Positions 25,470 to 34,666 of a stretch of 64,000 bases of DNA are shown here, in pieces. The position numbers were made by a program, and so were the translations under genes. The stretch is from NCBI GenBank assembly GCA_023397655.1, contig JAEWTW010000009.1:31985-95984 (forward strand), in the 5' to 3' direction. The notes below the pieces were generated by a model that had not been told where the DNA came from, ran no database searches, and saw only the letters and a program-made list of their open reading frames with translations. The DNA is from Bacillota bacterium. GTDB lineage: Bacteria; Bacillota; Clostridia; Christensenellales; SZUA-584. How positions within the stretch are numbered: position 1 is the first letter of the stretch; each line of letters starts with the position of its first letter.

Positions 25470-26258
25470 TCAAAATGTGATATACGGCGCTTCTTCGCAC
25501 TTGGCCCTTTTTAAGCCTAAATGTAATTGTACCTCATTAAGGCTTGATTGTAAACTCATAAATATCTCGTCCACGAAGCCGTGTTCGGTGGCATAGTGCC
25601 CCGCCTCCGCCAGCAGCATGCCCATCGCCGCAGCTTCAATGAAATGATGGTGCTTGGCTTCGCCCGTCACCAGCGCATCTGCGCCCGCCGCTTTAGCCGC
25701 CGCCGCGAAGTCGCCGCCGCTGCCCCCCAGCACCGCCACGGTGCGAATCTGCTTGTCTAGCCCGCCGGATATCCGTACCGCGTCCGCCTCCAAAGCGCGC
25801 TTCACATGCGCCGCGAAGGCCTCCCCGTTCATCGCTTCCTTCAGTGCACCCACGCGCATCAGGCCATCTTCCGGCCCCGGCGCAATGCGCACGTCCGTCA
25901 AGCCCAGCTTTTGCGCCAGCATATCGTTGATGCCGCCCTGCACCTTGTCGAACGTGGTATGCGCAGCGTACAGCGAGATGCCATGGCGCACCAGTTTCAT
26001 GATCACCGCGTCCGTTGGTTGACGGCAGTCCAGCGCTTTCACGGGCGAAAACAGTGTGGGATGGTGCGCCAGTATCATGTCGAACCCGCCCGCGACCGCC
26101 TCGTCTGCCACCGGCATCGTGGCGTCCAGCGCGATGAGCACGCGCTCCACCGTCTCGCCGCAGCGCAGTAGCAAACCGCTGTTGTCCCAGTCGGAGGCGA
26201 GCTCCGGCGGCGCGGCTTTTTCCACCAGCCGCACAAATTCGTCCATCGTCACAGCCAT
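25470..26258 (-). CDS. Nif3-like dinuclear metal center protein
   Basis: Member of the Nif3/YqfO/GTP cyclohydrolase I type 2 family, 262 residues. These form hexameric toroids with a two-metal site per subunit. The family start EFVRLVEKAAPPELASDWDNSGLL is present in part, with ILAHHPTLF (metal-binding His pair, near residue 62), HTTFD, and the late GEAKHHHFIEA and LAEAGHYATE motifs. The insertion domain found in longer homologs is absent. The physiological reaction is unsettled. ATG at 26258 has GAGGAGGTG upstream and overlaps the trmK end by ten bases. The trmK-nif3-zinc-ribbon order downstream of dnaG-rpoD matches many Firmicutes. Confidence 0.92.
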   Translation of the reverse strand: MAVTMDEFVRLVEKAAPPELASDWDNSGLLLRCGETVERVLIALDATMPVADEAVAGGFDMILAHHPTLFSPVKALDCRQPTDAVIMKLVRHGISLYAAHTTFDKVQGGINDMLAQKLGLTDVRIAPGPEDGLMRVGALKEAMNGEAFAAHVKRALEADAVRISGGLDKQIRTVAVLGGSGGDFAAAAKAAGADALVTGEAKHHHFIEAAAMGMLLAEAGHYATEHGFVDEIFMSLQSSLNEVQLHLGLKRAKCEEAPYITF

Positions 26259-26932
26259 CTTAACACCTCCTCATATTGCGTCAGCTTCTCTTCCGCCTCG
26301 GCCAGCAGCTCGGCCTTACGGAGCGATTTCGCTCGCTGCAGGCGGCTGCGTATTTCCTTCGTTTTCCGTATGCGCTTTTCGACCAGACGCCGCAGCGCCT
26401 CCGGCTTTTTTTGCAGCAGCACCGGCCCGAACTCGCGCTCCACCGCAGTCAGTTCGGCGCTCTGCCCCCTTGCCAGCCGCATGACGGGGTAAAAGTGCCC
26501 CTTCTCTTCCACCAGCGTCTCGTCGTCGAAACGGTAGCCGTTTTGCGCCAGCCAGCCGCGCAGCACGTCGGCGGAGGTGTGGCAGGACAGCACCAGCGTA
26601 TCCGGCGCTTTGTCCTTGTCCGCGTCCAGTATGGACACGATCAGCTCGCCGCCCATGCCGGCGATCACCGCTGCGTCCGCTTCGCCCGCGGTCAGTATGC
26701 CAAGGCCGCTGCCTGCGCGCGCGTCGATTCGGCCGCTCAGGCCTTTTGCATCAGCCAGCCGCCGCGCCTTGTCCAGTGATTTGATGCTGATGTCGCCGCA
26801 GACCACGCGCTGCGCACGGCCCTGCTGCACCAGCCACACCGCCAGCTTTCCGTGGTCGCAGCCGATGTCCGCCACCGTGCCCCTATGCGGCACCATCTCC
26901 GCGATGGCTCTCAGCCTGCCGGACAGCTCCAT
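26249..26932 (-). CDS. trmK: tRNA (adenine(22)-N(1))-methyltransferase
   Basis: TrmK methylates N1 of adenosine 22 in tRNA with SAM as donor. The product has 227 residues with a class-I methyltransferase fold: VADIGCDHGKLAVWL (motif I, about 19-33), IDARAGSGLGIL, then AVIAGMGGELIVSIL (motif IV). The C-terminal half is the family's helical coiled-coil domain, rich in Arg, Lys and Glu. ATG at 26932 has GGAGG four bases upstream. It overlaps nif3, and the rpoD terminator separates it from rpoD. The COG2384 family and the dnaG-rpoD neighbourhood support the name. Confidence 0.92.
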   Translation of the reverse strand: MELSGRLRAIAEMVPHRGTVADIGCDHGKLAVWLVQQGRAQRVVCGDISIKSLDKARRLADAKGLSGRIDARAGSGLGILTAGEADAAVIAGMGGELIVSILDADKDKAPDTLVLSCHTSADVLRGWLAQNGYRFDDETLVEEKGHFYPVMRLARGQSAELTAVEREFGPVLLQKKPEALRRLVEKRIRKTKEIRSRLQRAKSLRKAELLAEAEEKLTQYEEVLRWL

Positions 26933-27033
26933 CTTTCCTCCTGAGATTTTTATTTAGACCATGAGGGCAGTGCCCAAAGGTCTTATGCCCTTAACCCAAA
27001 TCCCACAATCACCCATTAACAGCCGAAAGCGTT

Positions 27034-27066
27034 TAAAAAGGCAGTCCCGGTTATGACAGGGCTGCC
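27034..27066 (-). terminator. rpoD operon terminator
   Basis: On the minus strand GGCAGCCC pairs with GGGACTGCC around a 10-nt loop, with one bulged base, followed by TTTTT. It starts 26 bases past the rpoD stop. Confidence 0.8.
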
Positions 27067-27091
27067 TTCACAAAGCTTGTTCCGTTTCCGC

Positions 27092-28345
27092 TTAATCCAG
27101 AAAATCGCGCAGCTTCTTGCTCCGGCTGGGATGCCGCAGCTTGCGCAGCGCCTTCGCTTCTATCTGGCGGATACGCTCGCGGGTCACCATGAACTCCTTG
27201 CCCACTTCCTCCAGCGTGCGCGCGCGCCCGTCGTCCAGCCCGAACCGCAGCCGCAGCACCTTCTCTTCACGCGGGGTGAGCGTGTCCAGCACGTCCATCA
27301 GCTGTTCCTTGAGCAGCGTGAAGGCCGCCGCTTCCGCGGGTGCCGGCGCGTCGTCGTCTGGAATGAAATCTCCGAGATGGCTGTCCTCTTCCTCGCCGAT
27401 GGGCGTTTCCAGGGACACCGGCTCCTGCGCGATCTTGATGATCTCGCGGACCTTGTCCTCGCTGATGTCCATTTCCCGCGCCACTTCCTCGGGCAGCGGG
27501 TCCCGCCCGTACTGCTGCAGCAACTGCCGGGAAACTCTGATCAACTTGTTGATGGTCTCCACCATGTGCACCGGAATGCGTATGGTACGCGCCTGATCGG
27601 CAATCGCGCGGGTTATGGCCTGACGAATCCACCACGTGGCATATGTAGAGAACTTATAGCCCTTGGTGTAGTCGAACTTCTCAACGGCCTTAATGAGACC
27701 GAGATTGCCCTCCTGAATCAGGTCAAGGAACAGCATGCCGCGCCCCACATAGCGCTTGGCGATGCTGACCACCAGACGCAGGTTAGCTTCTGCCAGCTTG
27801 CGCTTGGCTGCGTCCTCGCCCAAAGCCATCTGCTTGGCCAGCTCCACTTCCTCGTCCGCGGACAACAGGTTGACCTTGCCGATCTCCTTTAAGTACATGC
27901 GGACAGGATCGTCAATACTGACGCCTTCCGGTATGGACAGGTCGATATCCGCGTCGACATCCTCTTCATCTTCGATGAGGTCCTTGTCCATCTCGGAATC
28001 GATCACATCGATTTTCATCTCTTCAAGTGCACCCAGCAGCTTGTCAAGATTCTCCGCGTCGATTTCGGCGCCGTCCAGCGCGTCGTTGATCTCTTTGTAG
28101 GTTAATACACCCTTTTTCTTCCCCGTCTCGATGACATCCTTGAGCTTCTCGTCCTTATCGTTCTGAGTCAACATGCCCAAAGCCTGTATCTTGGCGAGAT
28201 TCTCCTTCGAGAGGGTCATATCCACCGTATTTTCCTCGTTCATGAGCTGCCGGCTGTTAGAACCAGTCTGTGTTTCACTTTCGGGCGTAAGGCCCTCAGC
28301 AGGCTTGCCTGTCATCTTTGGCTCGGCAGCCATTTTCTTGTTCAA
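27092..28345 (-). CDS. rpoD: RNA polymerase primary sigma factor (sigma-70/SigA)
   Basis: Housekeeping sigma factor that directs RNA polymerase to TTGACA/TATAAT promoters. The product has 417 residues. Region 1.1 is present but divergent (about 40-100). Region 1.2 has DPVRMYLKEIGKVNLLS, region 2 has FSTYATWWIRQAITRAIADQ (-10 recognition) and region 4.2 has TREEKVLRLRFGL and VTRERIRQIEAKALRKLRHP (-35 recognition). The start is a TTG at 28345 with GGGTG eight bases upstream. It follows dnaG by 31 bases, and both precede trmK-nif3, the conserved macromolecular synthesis locus. Confidence 0.97.
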   Translation of the reverse strand: MNKKMAAEPKMTGKPAEGLTPESETQTGSNSRQLMNEENTVDMTLSKENLAKIQALGMLTQNDKDEKLKDVIETGKKKGVLTYKEINDALDGAEIDAENLDKLLGALEEMKIDVIDSEMDKDLIEDEEDVDADIDLSIPEGVSIDDPVRMYLKEIGKVNLLSADEEVELAKQMALGEDAAKRKLAEANLRLVVSIAKRYVGRGMLFLDLIQEGNLGLIKAVEKFDYTKGYKFSTYATWWIRQAITRAIADQARTIRIPVHMVETINKLIRVSRQLLQQYGRDPLPEEVAREMDISEDKVREIIKIAQEPVSLETPIGEEEDSHLGDFIPDDDAPAPAEAAAFTLLKEQLMDVLDTLTPREEKVLRLRFGLDDGRARTLEEVGKEFMVTRERIRQIEAKALRKLRHPSRSKKLRDFLD

Positions 28346-28376
28346 AATTTAATCACCCTATTCAATAATATCCCTT

Positions 28377-30122
28377 TTATTGTTTCAATTCTTTATCCAA
28401 CCCGCTGATTTCAGCGAGCAACTTACGCTTATGCTCTCCCTGTGCGACACGCAGCTCTTCCATGAGCGCCTGACGCCTTTTTTCCAGCCTGCGAACCCTG
28501 ATGCCGCTCAGGCAATCCTGCATGAAAGCCTTCGGATCATCAGCCACTGTCTGCAGGCCTGCCAGCCTCGCAGCCTCACTCCTTATCTGCTCGTCCTCAA
28601 GTTCGGATAATAGTTCGGCATACGTTGGCTGAATTCCTTTTTTTGCGCTGTCATATAATGCAGAAAAAATAATTTTATGCGGTTCGTGTTCGAATAATTC
28701 CGGACTCAGCTCACCATTCAGTCCGCTCAGCAACAGCGTATGCGCCATCGCATAGGCCAGAAAAGTGTCTTCCGCATCATCATGAGCGCTTTTTTCTATA
28801 CTATTATACCTGTTATTGGCATTAGTATTCTTGTCACGTTCTAATCTTTGCAGCTGGCCCAGTATGGAGGCGGTGCTGTATCCGGTCTCTTTAGACACCT
28901 GTTCCGCGTATCTTTCGCGCCGAATCTCACTGGTGATTCGTGCAATAATCTTCGAAGCCTCTTCCGCATAGGCCTCCCGGCCGTCCTCTGTGGACAGGTC
29001 AAACGCCCGTTTCTTCGCTTCCAGCCGATAGCTGTCGGGCGGGAGCGCCGTCTTCACTTTTGCGGCAAAGCCCTTGAGCCCCTGTTTGCGTATAAAGTCG
29101 TCCGGGTCCATCCCCGCCTCAAAACGGATCACGCGGATGTTTAAGCCCTCGGCTTCCAGTATGCCCAGCGCCTTCTGCGTGGCAATCTCGCCCGCCTCAT
29201 CGCCATCGTATGCCAGAAACACGTTTTCGGTATAGCGCTTCAGCAGCACCGCCTGCTCCCGCGTGAGCGCAGTGCCCAGCGACGCCACCGCCGCCTTGAC
29301 GCCGTGCGCACAAAGCGACACCACGTCCATATATCCTTCGACGATGACAGCGCTCTGAATGTTCCGCTGACGGCGCAGCAGGTCGATACCGTAGAGGTTG
29401 CGCCGTTTGTTGAACAGCAGCGTGTCGCGCGTGTTAAGGTATTTGGGTTCCCCGTCGCCGGTCACGCGCCCGCCGAACGCGATCACCTCTCCGAACACGT
29501 TGATGATGGGAAACATCACGCGATTACGGAACGTATCGAAGCTTTTGCCGTTCTTCACCGACACCAGCCCGCTCTCGGCAATCAGCTCGCGCGAAAAGCC
29601 GTTGTCCGCCAGCAGAGTGGCCACGCTGTCCCAGCTGTCTGTCGCGTATCCCAGCCCAAAACGGCGGATGGCTTCCTCACCGATGCCGCGCCGTTTCAGA
29701 TACTCCAGTGCCCGCGCACCTGCCGGGGCGTGCAGTGTATCGAAGTAGTGGCGCGCGGCCATCTTGTGCATGTCCGCGATCTTCTTCTTCTTCTCCTTAA
29801 TCTCGCGGAATTCCTTGTCGTCCACAGCCTGCGGCACCGTCATGCTCACGCGCCGCGCCAGCATCTCCACTGCCTCGCCGAACGTCAGGCTGTCCGCCTT
29901 CATCACAAAGTTGGCGACATTGCCGCCCTGCTTGCAGCCGAAGCAATAGTAAAGCTGACGATCGCGGCTCACAGAAAAGGACGGCGTCTTTTCATTGTGA
30001 AAAGGACACAGTCCCCAATACCGCCCGCCCCGTTCTGATAGCGTTGTATATGAGGAAATCACGTCCACGATGTCGTTCTTTGCGTAAAGCTCCGACAGCC
30101 AGACGTCATCATATCGGGCCAC
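28377..30122 (-). CDS. dnaG: DNA primase
   Basis: DnaG makes RNA primers for lagging-strand synthesis. The product has 581 residues. The N-terminal CHC2 zinc finger is complete (CPFHNEKTPSFS at about 38-49 and YYCFGCKQGG at about 58-67). The central RNA polymerase domain has a TOPRIM fold with VEGYMDVVSL and FLAYDGDEAG. The C-terminal DnaB-binding domain has little conserved sequence, as usual. GTG at 30122 shares one base with the stop of the dGTPase gene, so the genes are translationally coupled. It lies upstream of rpoD. Confidence 0.97.
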   Translation of the reverse strand: MARYDDVWLSELYAKNDIVDVISSYTTLSERGGRYWGLCPFHNEKTPSFSVSRDRQLYYCFGCKQGGNVANFVMKADSLTFGEAVEMLARRVSMTVPQAVDDKEFREIKEKKKKIADMHKMAARHYFDTLHAPAGARALEYLKRRGIGEEAIRRFGLGYATDSWDSVATLLADNGFSRELIAESGLVSVKNGKSFDTFRNRVMFPIINVFGEVIAFGGRVTGDGEPKYLNTRDTLLFNKRRNLYGIDLLRRQRNIQSAVIVEGYMDVVSLCAHGVKAAVASLGTALTREQAVLLKRYTENVFLAYDGDEAGEIATQKALGILEAEGLNIRVIRFEAGMDPDDFIRKQGLKGFAAKVKTALPPDSYRLEAKKRAFDLSTEDGREAYAEEASKIIARITSEIRRERYAEQVSKETGYSTASILGQLQRLERDKNTNANNRYNSIEKSAHDDAEDTFLAYAMAHTLLLSGLNGELSPELFEHEPHKIIFSALYDSAKKGIQPTYAELLSELEDEQIRSEAARLAGLQTVADDPKAFMQDCLSGIRVRRLEKRRQALMEELRVAQGEHKRKLLAEISGLDKELKQ

Positions 30123-31129
30123 TAATACTTCTCCCAGCCTTTCGGCACGTAGATTTCACGGAACAGCTTGACCGCATACCGGTCCGTCATGCCCGCGATA
30201 TAATCCGTCACAGCCTGCACGGGGCCATCCTCTTCCGCGCGACGCCAAGCTTCGGGCCCCATCCTGCACGGATCTTCCATAAAATATCCGTACAGCAGGC
30301 GGATCATGTTTTCCGCCTTGCCCTCCTCCTCCTTGGCCATGGACCCGAGGTAGACGTTGGTGAACATGAACTGACGCAGCTTTTCCGTCAGCGTTTCCAT
30401 GGCGGGCGACATGCGGATGATCGGCAGCCCGTTGCTGCTCCTCACGATGTCGGTTATCATTGTATTGATGCGCTCCCCGTGCGTCAGCCCCAGCCCCTGC
30501 GCACATTCTCCGGGGATGCTGGCAATGATGCCCGCCCGCAGCGCGTCGTCTATATCGTGGTTGATATACGCGATCCTGTCCGCGTAATTAACGACCAGCC
30601 CTTCCAGTGTAGCCGGCCGACAGCCCTTTTTGTGGTTGAGAATGCCGTCGCGCACCTCGAACGTCAGGTTGAGCCCAGTGCCGCCTTCCAGTTCCTCCAC
30701 CACGCGCAGGCTCTGCTCGTTGTGCTCAAAATGCCCGGCCAGGTCCGCCAGCACGCGCTCCCCCGCATGGCCGAACGGCGTGTGACCGAGGTCGTGCCCC
30801 AGCGCGATGGCTTCCGTCAGGTCCTCGTTGAGCCGCAGGCACCGCGATATCGTCCGCGCGATCTGCGACACCTCCAGCGTATGCGTCAGCCGTGTACGGT
30901 AATGATCCCCCTCCGGCGAGAGGAAAACCTGAGTTTTGTGCTTCAGTCGCCGGAACGACTTGCAGTGGATGATGCGGTCACGGTCGCGCTGAAAGCCCGT
31001 ACGCAGCGGGCAGGGCTCCATGGGCCGCTGCCGCCCCTTGGACTCGGCGGCCTTTGCGGCGTATCCGGACAGCATCTCATATTCGCGCTGTTCATATTCC
31101 TGCCGAAAGCAGGTTTGCTGATCGTCCAT
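30122..31129 (-). CDS. dGTPase-like HD-domain triphosphohydrolase
   Basis: HD-superfamily enzyme that converts dNTPs to nucleosides and triphosphate, 335 residues. Key blocks are RDRIIHCKSFRRLKHKTQVF (39-58), RTRLTHTLEV with the first His, ALGHDLGHTPFGHAGE with the HD pair (about 112-127) and a later VNYADRIAYINHDIDDA. This matches the deoxyguanosinetriphosphate triphosphohydrolase-like group found beside dnaG in clostridia. No ribosome site is visible before ATG 31129; the upstream bases are AT-rich (TATAAATTATA). It is first in a dgt-dnaG-rpoD cluster. Confidence 0.9.
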   Translation of the reverse strand: MDDQQTCFRQEYEQREYEMLSGYAAKAAESKGRQRPMEPCPLRTGFQRDRDRIIHCKSFRRLKHKTQVFLSPEGDHYRTRLTHTLEVSQIARTISRCLRLNEDLTEAIALGHDLGHTPFGHAGERVLADLAGHFEHNEQSLRVVEELEGGTGLNLTFEVRDGILNHKKGCRPATLEGLVVNYADRIAYINHDIDDALRAGIIASIPGECAQGLGLTHGERINTMITDIVRSSNGLPIIRMSPAMETLTEKLRQFMFTNVYLGSMAKEEEGKAENMIRLLYGYFMEDPCRMGPEAWRRAEEDGPVQAVTDYIAGMTDRYAVKLFREIYVPKGWEKY

Positions 31130-31205
31130 ACGTATAATTTATACAAATTTCAGAAAATTCCTGCTTTGCGGAACGGGAAACCATACTCAAGCTCCTGCCA
31201 TTCAC

Positions 31206-31236
31206 AAAAAAGAGGGGTCAATTCCCCGCTTTTTTA
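31206..31236. terminator. Bidirectional hairpin terminator
   Basis: GGGG and CCCC flanked by A-run and T-run (AAAAAAGAGGGG, TCAATT, CCCCGCTTTTTT). It lies downstream of the acetyltransferase gene (minus strand) and could stop transcription both ways. Confidence 0.75.
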
Positions 31237-31300
31237 TTCTCTGGCGTGCGTGTCCCGCGGCAATAGCGTTGGCACTGCCTGCTCACGTTTGCTCGTCCGG

Positions 31301-31816
31301 CTAATTGAAGCGAAGCTCAAAGTATGGCTCGTCGATAAAGCCGGTATCCTCGTATTGCTTAAAGCCTTTCTGTACGAATCCGCACTTCCTGATCATATTC
31401 AGCGATGCGTTATTGTCCGGATGCGCCGAGGCATAAACCAAAGAAGCTTTTTTAGCCGCTTTGAGCCACGTGATATACGCCTTGAGCGCCTCCGTTCCGT
31501 ACCCTTTGCCCCAAGCCGTTTTGTTGAGGTGGAGTATCGCCTCCACACAGAGGACATCGTCTTCATCAAGCTTGCCGCCGCAGATGCCTATTAATTTGTT
31601 ATCTGTCTTTTGAACGAGCGCAAACACCGAGTTGCCATGCTTTTCATACTGGTTTCTGTCATATTCAATGATCTTGGGGATGCGCTCTCTTTTAGCGGTA
31701 TTGCCGCAGAAACGCATCGTCTCACTGTCTCCCCATATTTCAAAAAGAGCGTCCTCATCCTTATGCTCCATCAGCCGAAAATAAAGGCGTTCCGATTCAA
31801 TGATGTTCATACTCAA
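31301..31816 (-). CDS. GNAT-family N-acetyltransferase (RimJ/RimL type)
   Basis: The product has 171 residues with the Gcn5-related acetyltransferase fold: N-terminal ESERLYFRLMEHKDEDAL, a central VEAILHLNKTAWGKGYGTEAL acetyl-CoA loop (motif A with Q/RxxGxG/A as WGKGYG) and a late HPDNNASLNMIRKCGF block typical of the RimJ/RimL subgroup. The acceptor is unknown. The annotated start is TTG 31816 with AAGGA six bases upstream; ATG at 31810 is an alternative, with GGGA upstream. It stands alone, flanked by terminators, 72 bases downstream of the ppdK stop on the same strand. Confidence 0.85.
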   Translation of the reverse strand: MSMNIIESERLYFRLMEHKDEDALFEIWGDSETMRFCGNTAKRERIPKIIEYDRNQYEKHGNSVFALVQKTDNKLIGICGGKLDEDDVLCVEAILHLNKTAWGKGYGTEALKAYITWLKAAKKASLVYASAHPDNNASLNMIRKCGFVQKGFKQYEDTGFIDEPYFELRFN

Positions 31817-31839
31817 TTCCCATCCTTATCATTCAGAGT

Positions 31840-31866
31840 AAAAGAGGCAGGGATTATCCCTGCCTC
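31840..31866 (-). terminator. ppdK terminator
   Basis: GAGGCAGGG and CCCTGCCTC form a perfect 9-bp stem with a 5-nt loop, followed by TTTT on the minus strand, 21 bases past the ppdK stop. Confidence 0.9.
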
Positions 31867-31887
31867 TCACATGCCCTGGTGTAAAAA

Positions 31888-34515
31888 CTATTTTGCCAGT
31901 ATGGCCGCATGCGCTGCCGCCAGACGCGCGATCGGTACGCGGAAGGGCGAGCAGGATACGTAGTTGAGGCCGGTATCGTGGCAGAACTTGATGGAGCTGG
32001 CTTCGCCGCCGTGCTCGCCGCAGATTCCGAGCTTGATGTCCGGGCGGGTTTTGCGGCCCAGTTCAACTGCCATTTTGACCAGTTTGCCAACGCCGTTCTG
32101 GTCCAGCTTTGCGAACGGATCGGATTCGTATATCTTCTTGTTGTAGTAGTCGTCCAGGAACTTGCCCGCGTCGTCGCGCGAGAAGCCGAACGTCATCTGC
32201 GTCAGGTCGTTGGTGCCGAACGAGAAGAACTCCGCTTCCACCGCGATCTCGTCAGCAGTCAGCGCCGCACGCGGGATCTCGATCATCGTGCCGACCATGT
32301 ACTTGGTGGCGACGCCCTTCTCGGCGATCACGTTTTCGCAGGCCTTCACAACGATGTCCTTCACGTACTTGAGCTCCTTGATCTCGCCGACCAGCGGGAT
32401 CATGATCTCAGGCACAACATTGATGCCCTTCTCCTGAGAGATTTCGATAGCGGCTTCCATGATGGCACGCGCCTGCATCTCGGCGATTTCCGGATAGGAA
32501 ACGGCCAGACGGCAGCCTCTGTGACCCATCATCGGGTTGAACTCGTGCAGGCTGGCGATGGTGGCGCGCAGCTCTTCCACGGGGATGATCATCTCTTTGG
32601 CCAGCGCCTTGATGTCCTCGTCGTCGTGCGGCAGGAACTCGTGCAGCGGCGGATCCAGCAGACGGATGGTCACCGGCAGCCCGCCCATCGCTTCGTATAT
32701 GCCCTTGAAGTCTTCCTTCTGCATCGGCAGCAGCTTGTTAAGTGCGCGGACGCGCTGTTCCACCGTCTTGGACACGATCATCTCGCGCATTGCGGCAATA
32801 CGGTCCTCGTTGAAGAACATGTGCTCGGTACGGCAAAGGCCAATGCCTTCCGCGCCGAAGCTGATCGCCTGAGCAGCGTCCTTGGGCGTATCGGCGTTGG
32901 TTCTCACCTTCAGCGTGCGCGCTTCGTCCGCCCACTCCATGATGATACCGAAGTCGCCTGTCAGCTCAGCCGGCCGAGTCGCAATGGCTTCGCCGTAAAC
33001 GTTGCCTGTGGAACCGTCGATGGAGATATAATCCCCTTCTTTGTACACGGAGCCGTCTTCCAGAGACATCGTCTTGTTCTTCTCGGAGATCTGGATATCG
33101 CCGCAGCCCGATACGCAGCAGGTGCCCATGCCGCGGGCAACCACCGCCGCGTGCGAGGTCATGCCGCCTCTGGCCGTCAGTATGCCCTGAGCTGCGTACA
33201 TGCCTTCGATATCCTCCGGGGAGGTCTCAAGGCGCACCAGCACGACCTTCTCACCCGCTTCGGATGCCTTTACAGCGTCGTCAGCCGTGAAGTAAATCTT
33301 GCCACAGGCTGCACCAGGCGATGCCGCGAGGCCCTTGGCAATCGGCTTGGCCGCTTTCAGAGCCTTGGCGTCGAACTGAGGATGCAGCAGCGCGTCGAGC
33401 TGTTTGGGCTCTACCTTCAGCAGCGCTTCTTCCTTGGTCAACTTGCCTTCGTTGACAAGGTCAACGGCAATCTTCAGGGCAGCAGCTGCGGTGCGCTTGC
33501 CGTTTCTGGTCTGCAGCATGTACAGCTTGCCGCGTTCAATCGTGAACTCCATGTCCTGCATGTCACGGTAATGGTCTTCCAGCGTCTTGGCAATGCCCAC
33601 AAACTGCTCATAAACCGCAGGCATCGTGTCGTTGAGCTCGGAGATAGCCTTGGGGGTACGGATACCGGCCACAACGTCCTCGCCCTGCGCGTTCATCAGG
33701 AACTCGCCGTACAGCTTCTTCTCGCCTGTCGAAGGGTTGCGGGTGAAGGCCACGCCGGTACCGGAGTCGTTGCCCATGTTGCCGAACACCATCGCCTGCA
33801 CGTTGACGGCTGTGCCCCAGTCGCCCGGGATGTCGTTCATGCGGCGGTATACGATGGCGCGGGGGTTGTCCCAGGAGCGGAAAACGGCTTTGATGGACTC
33901 CATCAGCTGCATTTTCGGATCCTGCGGGAATTCGCTGCCCAACTCCTTTAAATACAGCGCCTTATATTTCTTAACGATTTCTTTCAGGTCTTCAGCGGTG
34001 AGGTCGGTGTCGCTCTTGGCGCCCTTTTCTTCCTTCGCTTCGTCTAAAATCTCTTCAAATTTGGCTTTGGCAACGTTCATAACCACGTCGGAGAACATCT
34101 GGATAAAACGGCGGTAGCTGTCGTACGCAAAGCGCTCGTTCCCGGTCAGGTTCGCCAGACCATCCACTGCCACGTCGGTTAAGCCAAGGTTCAAAATGGT
34201 GTCCATCATGCCCGGCATGGAAGCGCGCGCTCCCGAGCGGACGGAGACCAGCAGGGGATTCTTGGGATCGCCGAACTTCTTGGCATTGATCTCTTCCATC
34301 TTGACCATACCATCAAAGATCTGCTCAACGATCTCGTCCGCCACCACTTTACCGTCTACATAATAACGGGTGCAGGCTTCGGTTGATACCGTAAAACCCT
34401 GGGGAACCGGCAGGCCAAGGCCGGTCATCTCGGCCAGGTTGGCACCTTTGCCGCCCAGAAGGTTCTTCATGGACGCATTGCCTTCGCTAAAAAGATACAC
34501 ATACTTTTTCGACAT
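31888..34515 (-). CDS. ppdK: Pyruvate, phosphate dikinase
   Basis: PpdK interconverts pyruvate + ATP + phosphate with PEP + AMP + PPi; in anaerobes it often replaces pyruvate kinase or feeds gluconeogenesis. The product has 875 residues, the usual length. The N-terminal ATP-grasp domain starts YLFSEGNASMKNLLGGKGANL and includes GARASMPGMMDTILNLG. The swivelling domain carries the phospho-His in GGMTSHAAVVARGMG (about residue 453). The PEP-binding TIM barrel has GLCRTEHMFF, GTNDLTQMTFG and GICGEHGG. ATG at 34515 has AAGGAG upstream; a sigma-A promoter and a leader hairpin at 34541-34557 precede it. Regulation by a PpdK-regulatory kinase is not visible here. Confidence 0.97.
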   Translation of the reverse strand: MSKKYVYLFSEGNASMKNLLGGKGANLAEMTGLGLPVPQGFTVSTEACTRYYVDGKVVADEIVEQIFDGMVKMEEINAKKFGDPKNPLLVSVRSGARASMPGMMDTILNLGLTDVAVDGLANLTGNERFAYDSYRRFIQMFSDVVMNVAKAKFEEILDEAKEEKGAKSDTDLTAEDLKEIVKKYKALYLKELGSEFPQDPKMQLMESIKAVFRSWDNPRAIVYRRMNDIPGDWGTAVNVQAMVFGNMGNDSGTGVAFTRNPSTGEKKLYGEFLMNAQGEDVVAGIRTPKAISELNDTMPAVYEQFVGIAKTLEDHYRDMQDMEFTIERGKLYMLQTRNGKRTAAAALKIAVDLVNEGKLTKEEALLKVEPKQLDALLHPQFDAKALKAAKPIAKGLAASPGAACGKIYFTADDAVKASEAGEKVVLVRLETSPEDIEGMYAAQGILTARGGMTSHAAVVARGMGTCCVSGCGDIQISEKNKTMSLEDGSVYKEGDYISIDGSTGNVYGEAIATRPAELTGDFGIIMEWADEARTLKVRTNADTPKDAAQAISFGAEGIGLCRTEHMFFNEDRIAAMREMIVSKTVEQRVRALNKLLPMQKEDFKGIYEAMGGLPVTIRLLDPPLHEFLPHDDEDIKALAKEMIIPVEELRATIASLHEFNPMMGHRGCRLAVSYPEIAEMQARAIMEAAIEISQEKGINVVPEIMIPLVGEIKELKYVKDIVVKACENVIAEKGVATKYMVGTMIEIPRAALTADEIAVEAEFFSFGTNDLTQMTFGFSRDDAGKFLDDYYNKKIYESDPFAKLDQNGVGKLVKMAVELGRKTRPDIKLGICGEHGGEASSIKFCHDTGLNYVSCSPFRVPIARLAAAHAAILAK

Positions 34516-34576
34516 TTCACAACTCCTTCAAAATGATACTGCGGTTATTAAAACCGCTAAAAAAACTCGCCAAAAA

Positions 34577-34605
34577 ATTATACCTCATTTAAACGGCTTG
34601 TACAA
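34577..34605 (-). promoter_or_regulatory. Sigma-A promoter of ppdK
   Basis: TTGTAC (34605-34600) and TATAAT (34582-34577) are separated by 17 bases. The leader of about 55 bases contains a GCGGTT/AACCGC hairpin (34541-34557) ahead of the ribosome site. Confidence 0.8.
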
Positions 34606-34627
34606 CTGAATATTCGCGGAGCGCAGA

Positions 34628-34653
34628 GAAAAACTGCTTTAATGGGAAGCAGA
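34628..34653 (-). terminator. Terminator after spoIIM
   Basis: On the minus strand CTGCTT pairs with AAGCAG around a 7-nt loop, followed by TTTTT. It lies about 14 bases past the spoIIM stop and before the ppdK promoter. Confidence 0.7.
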
Positions 34654-34666
34654 GCCGAAATACCGC

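Noticed and set aside
31909..33951. 680-codon plus-strand frame over ppdK
   Set aside because: Arg/His/Val-rich shadow of a well-conserved gene; no ribosome site or family.
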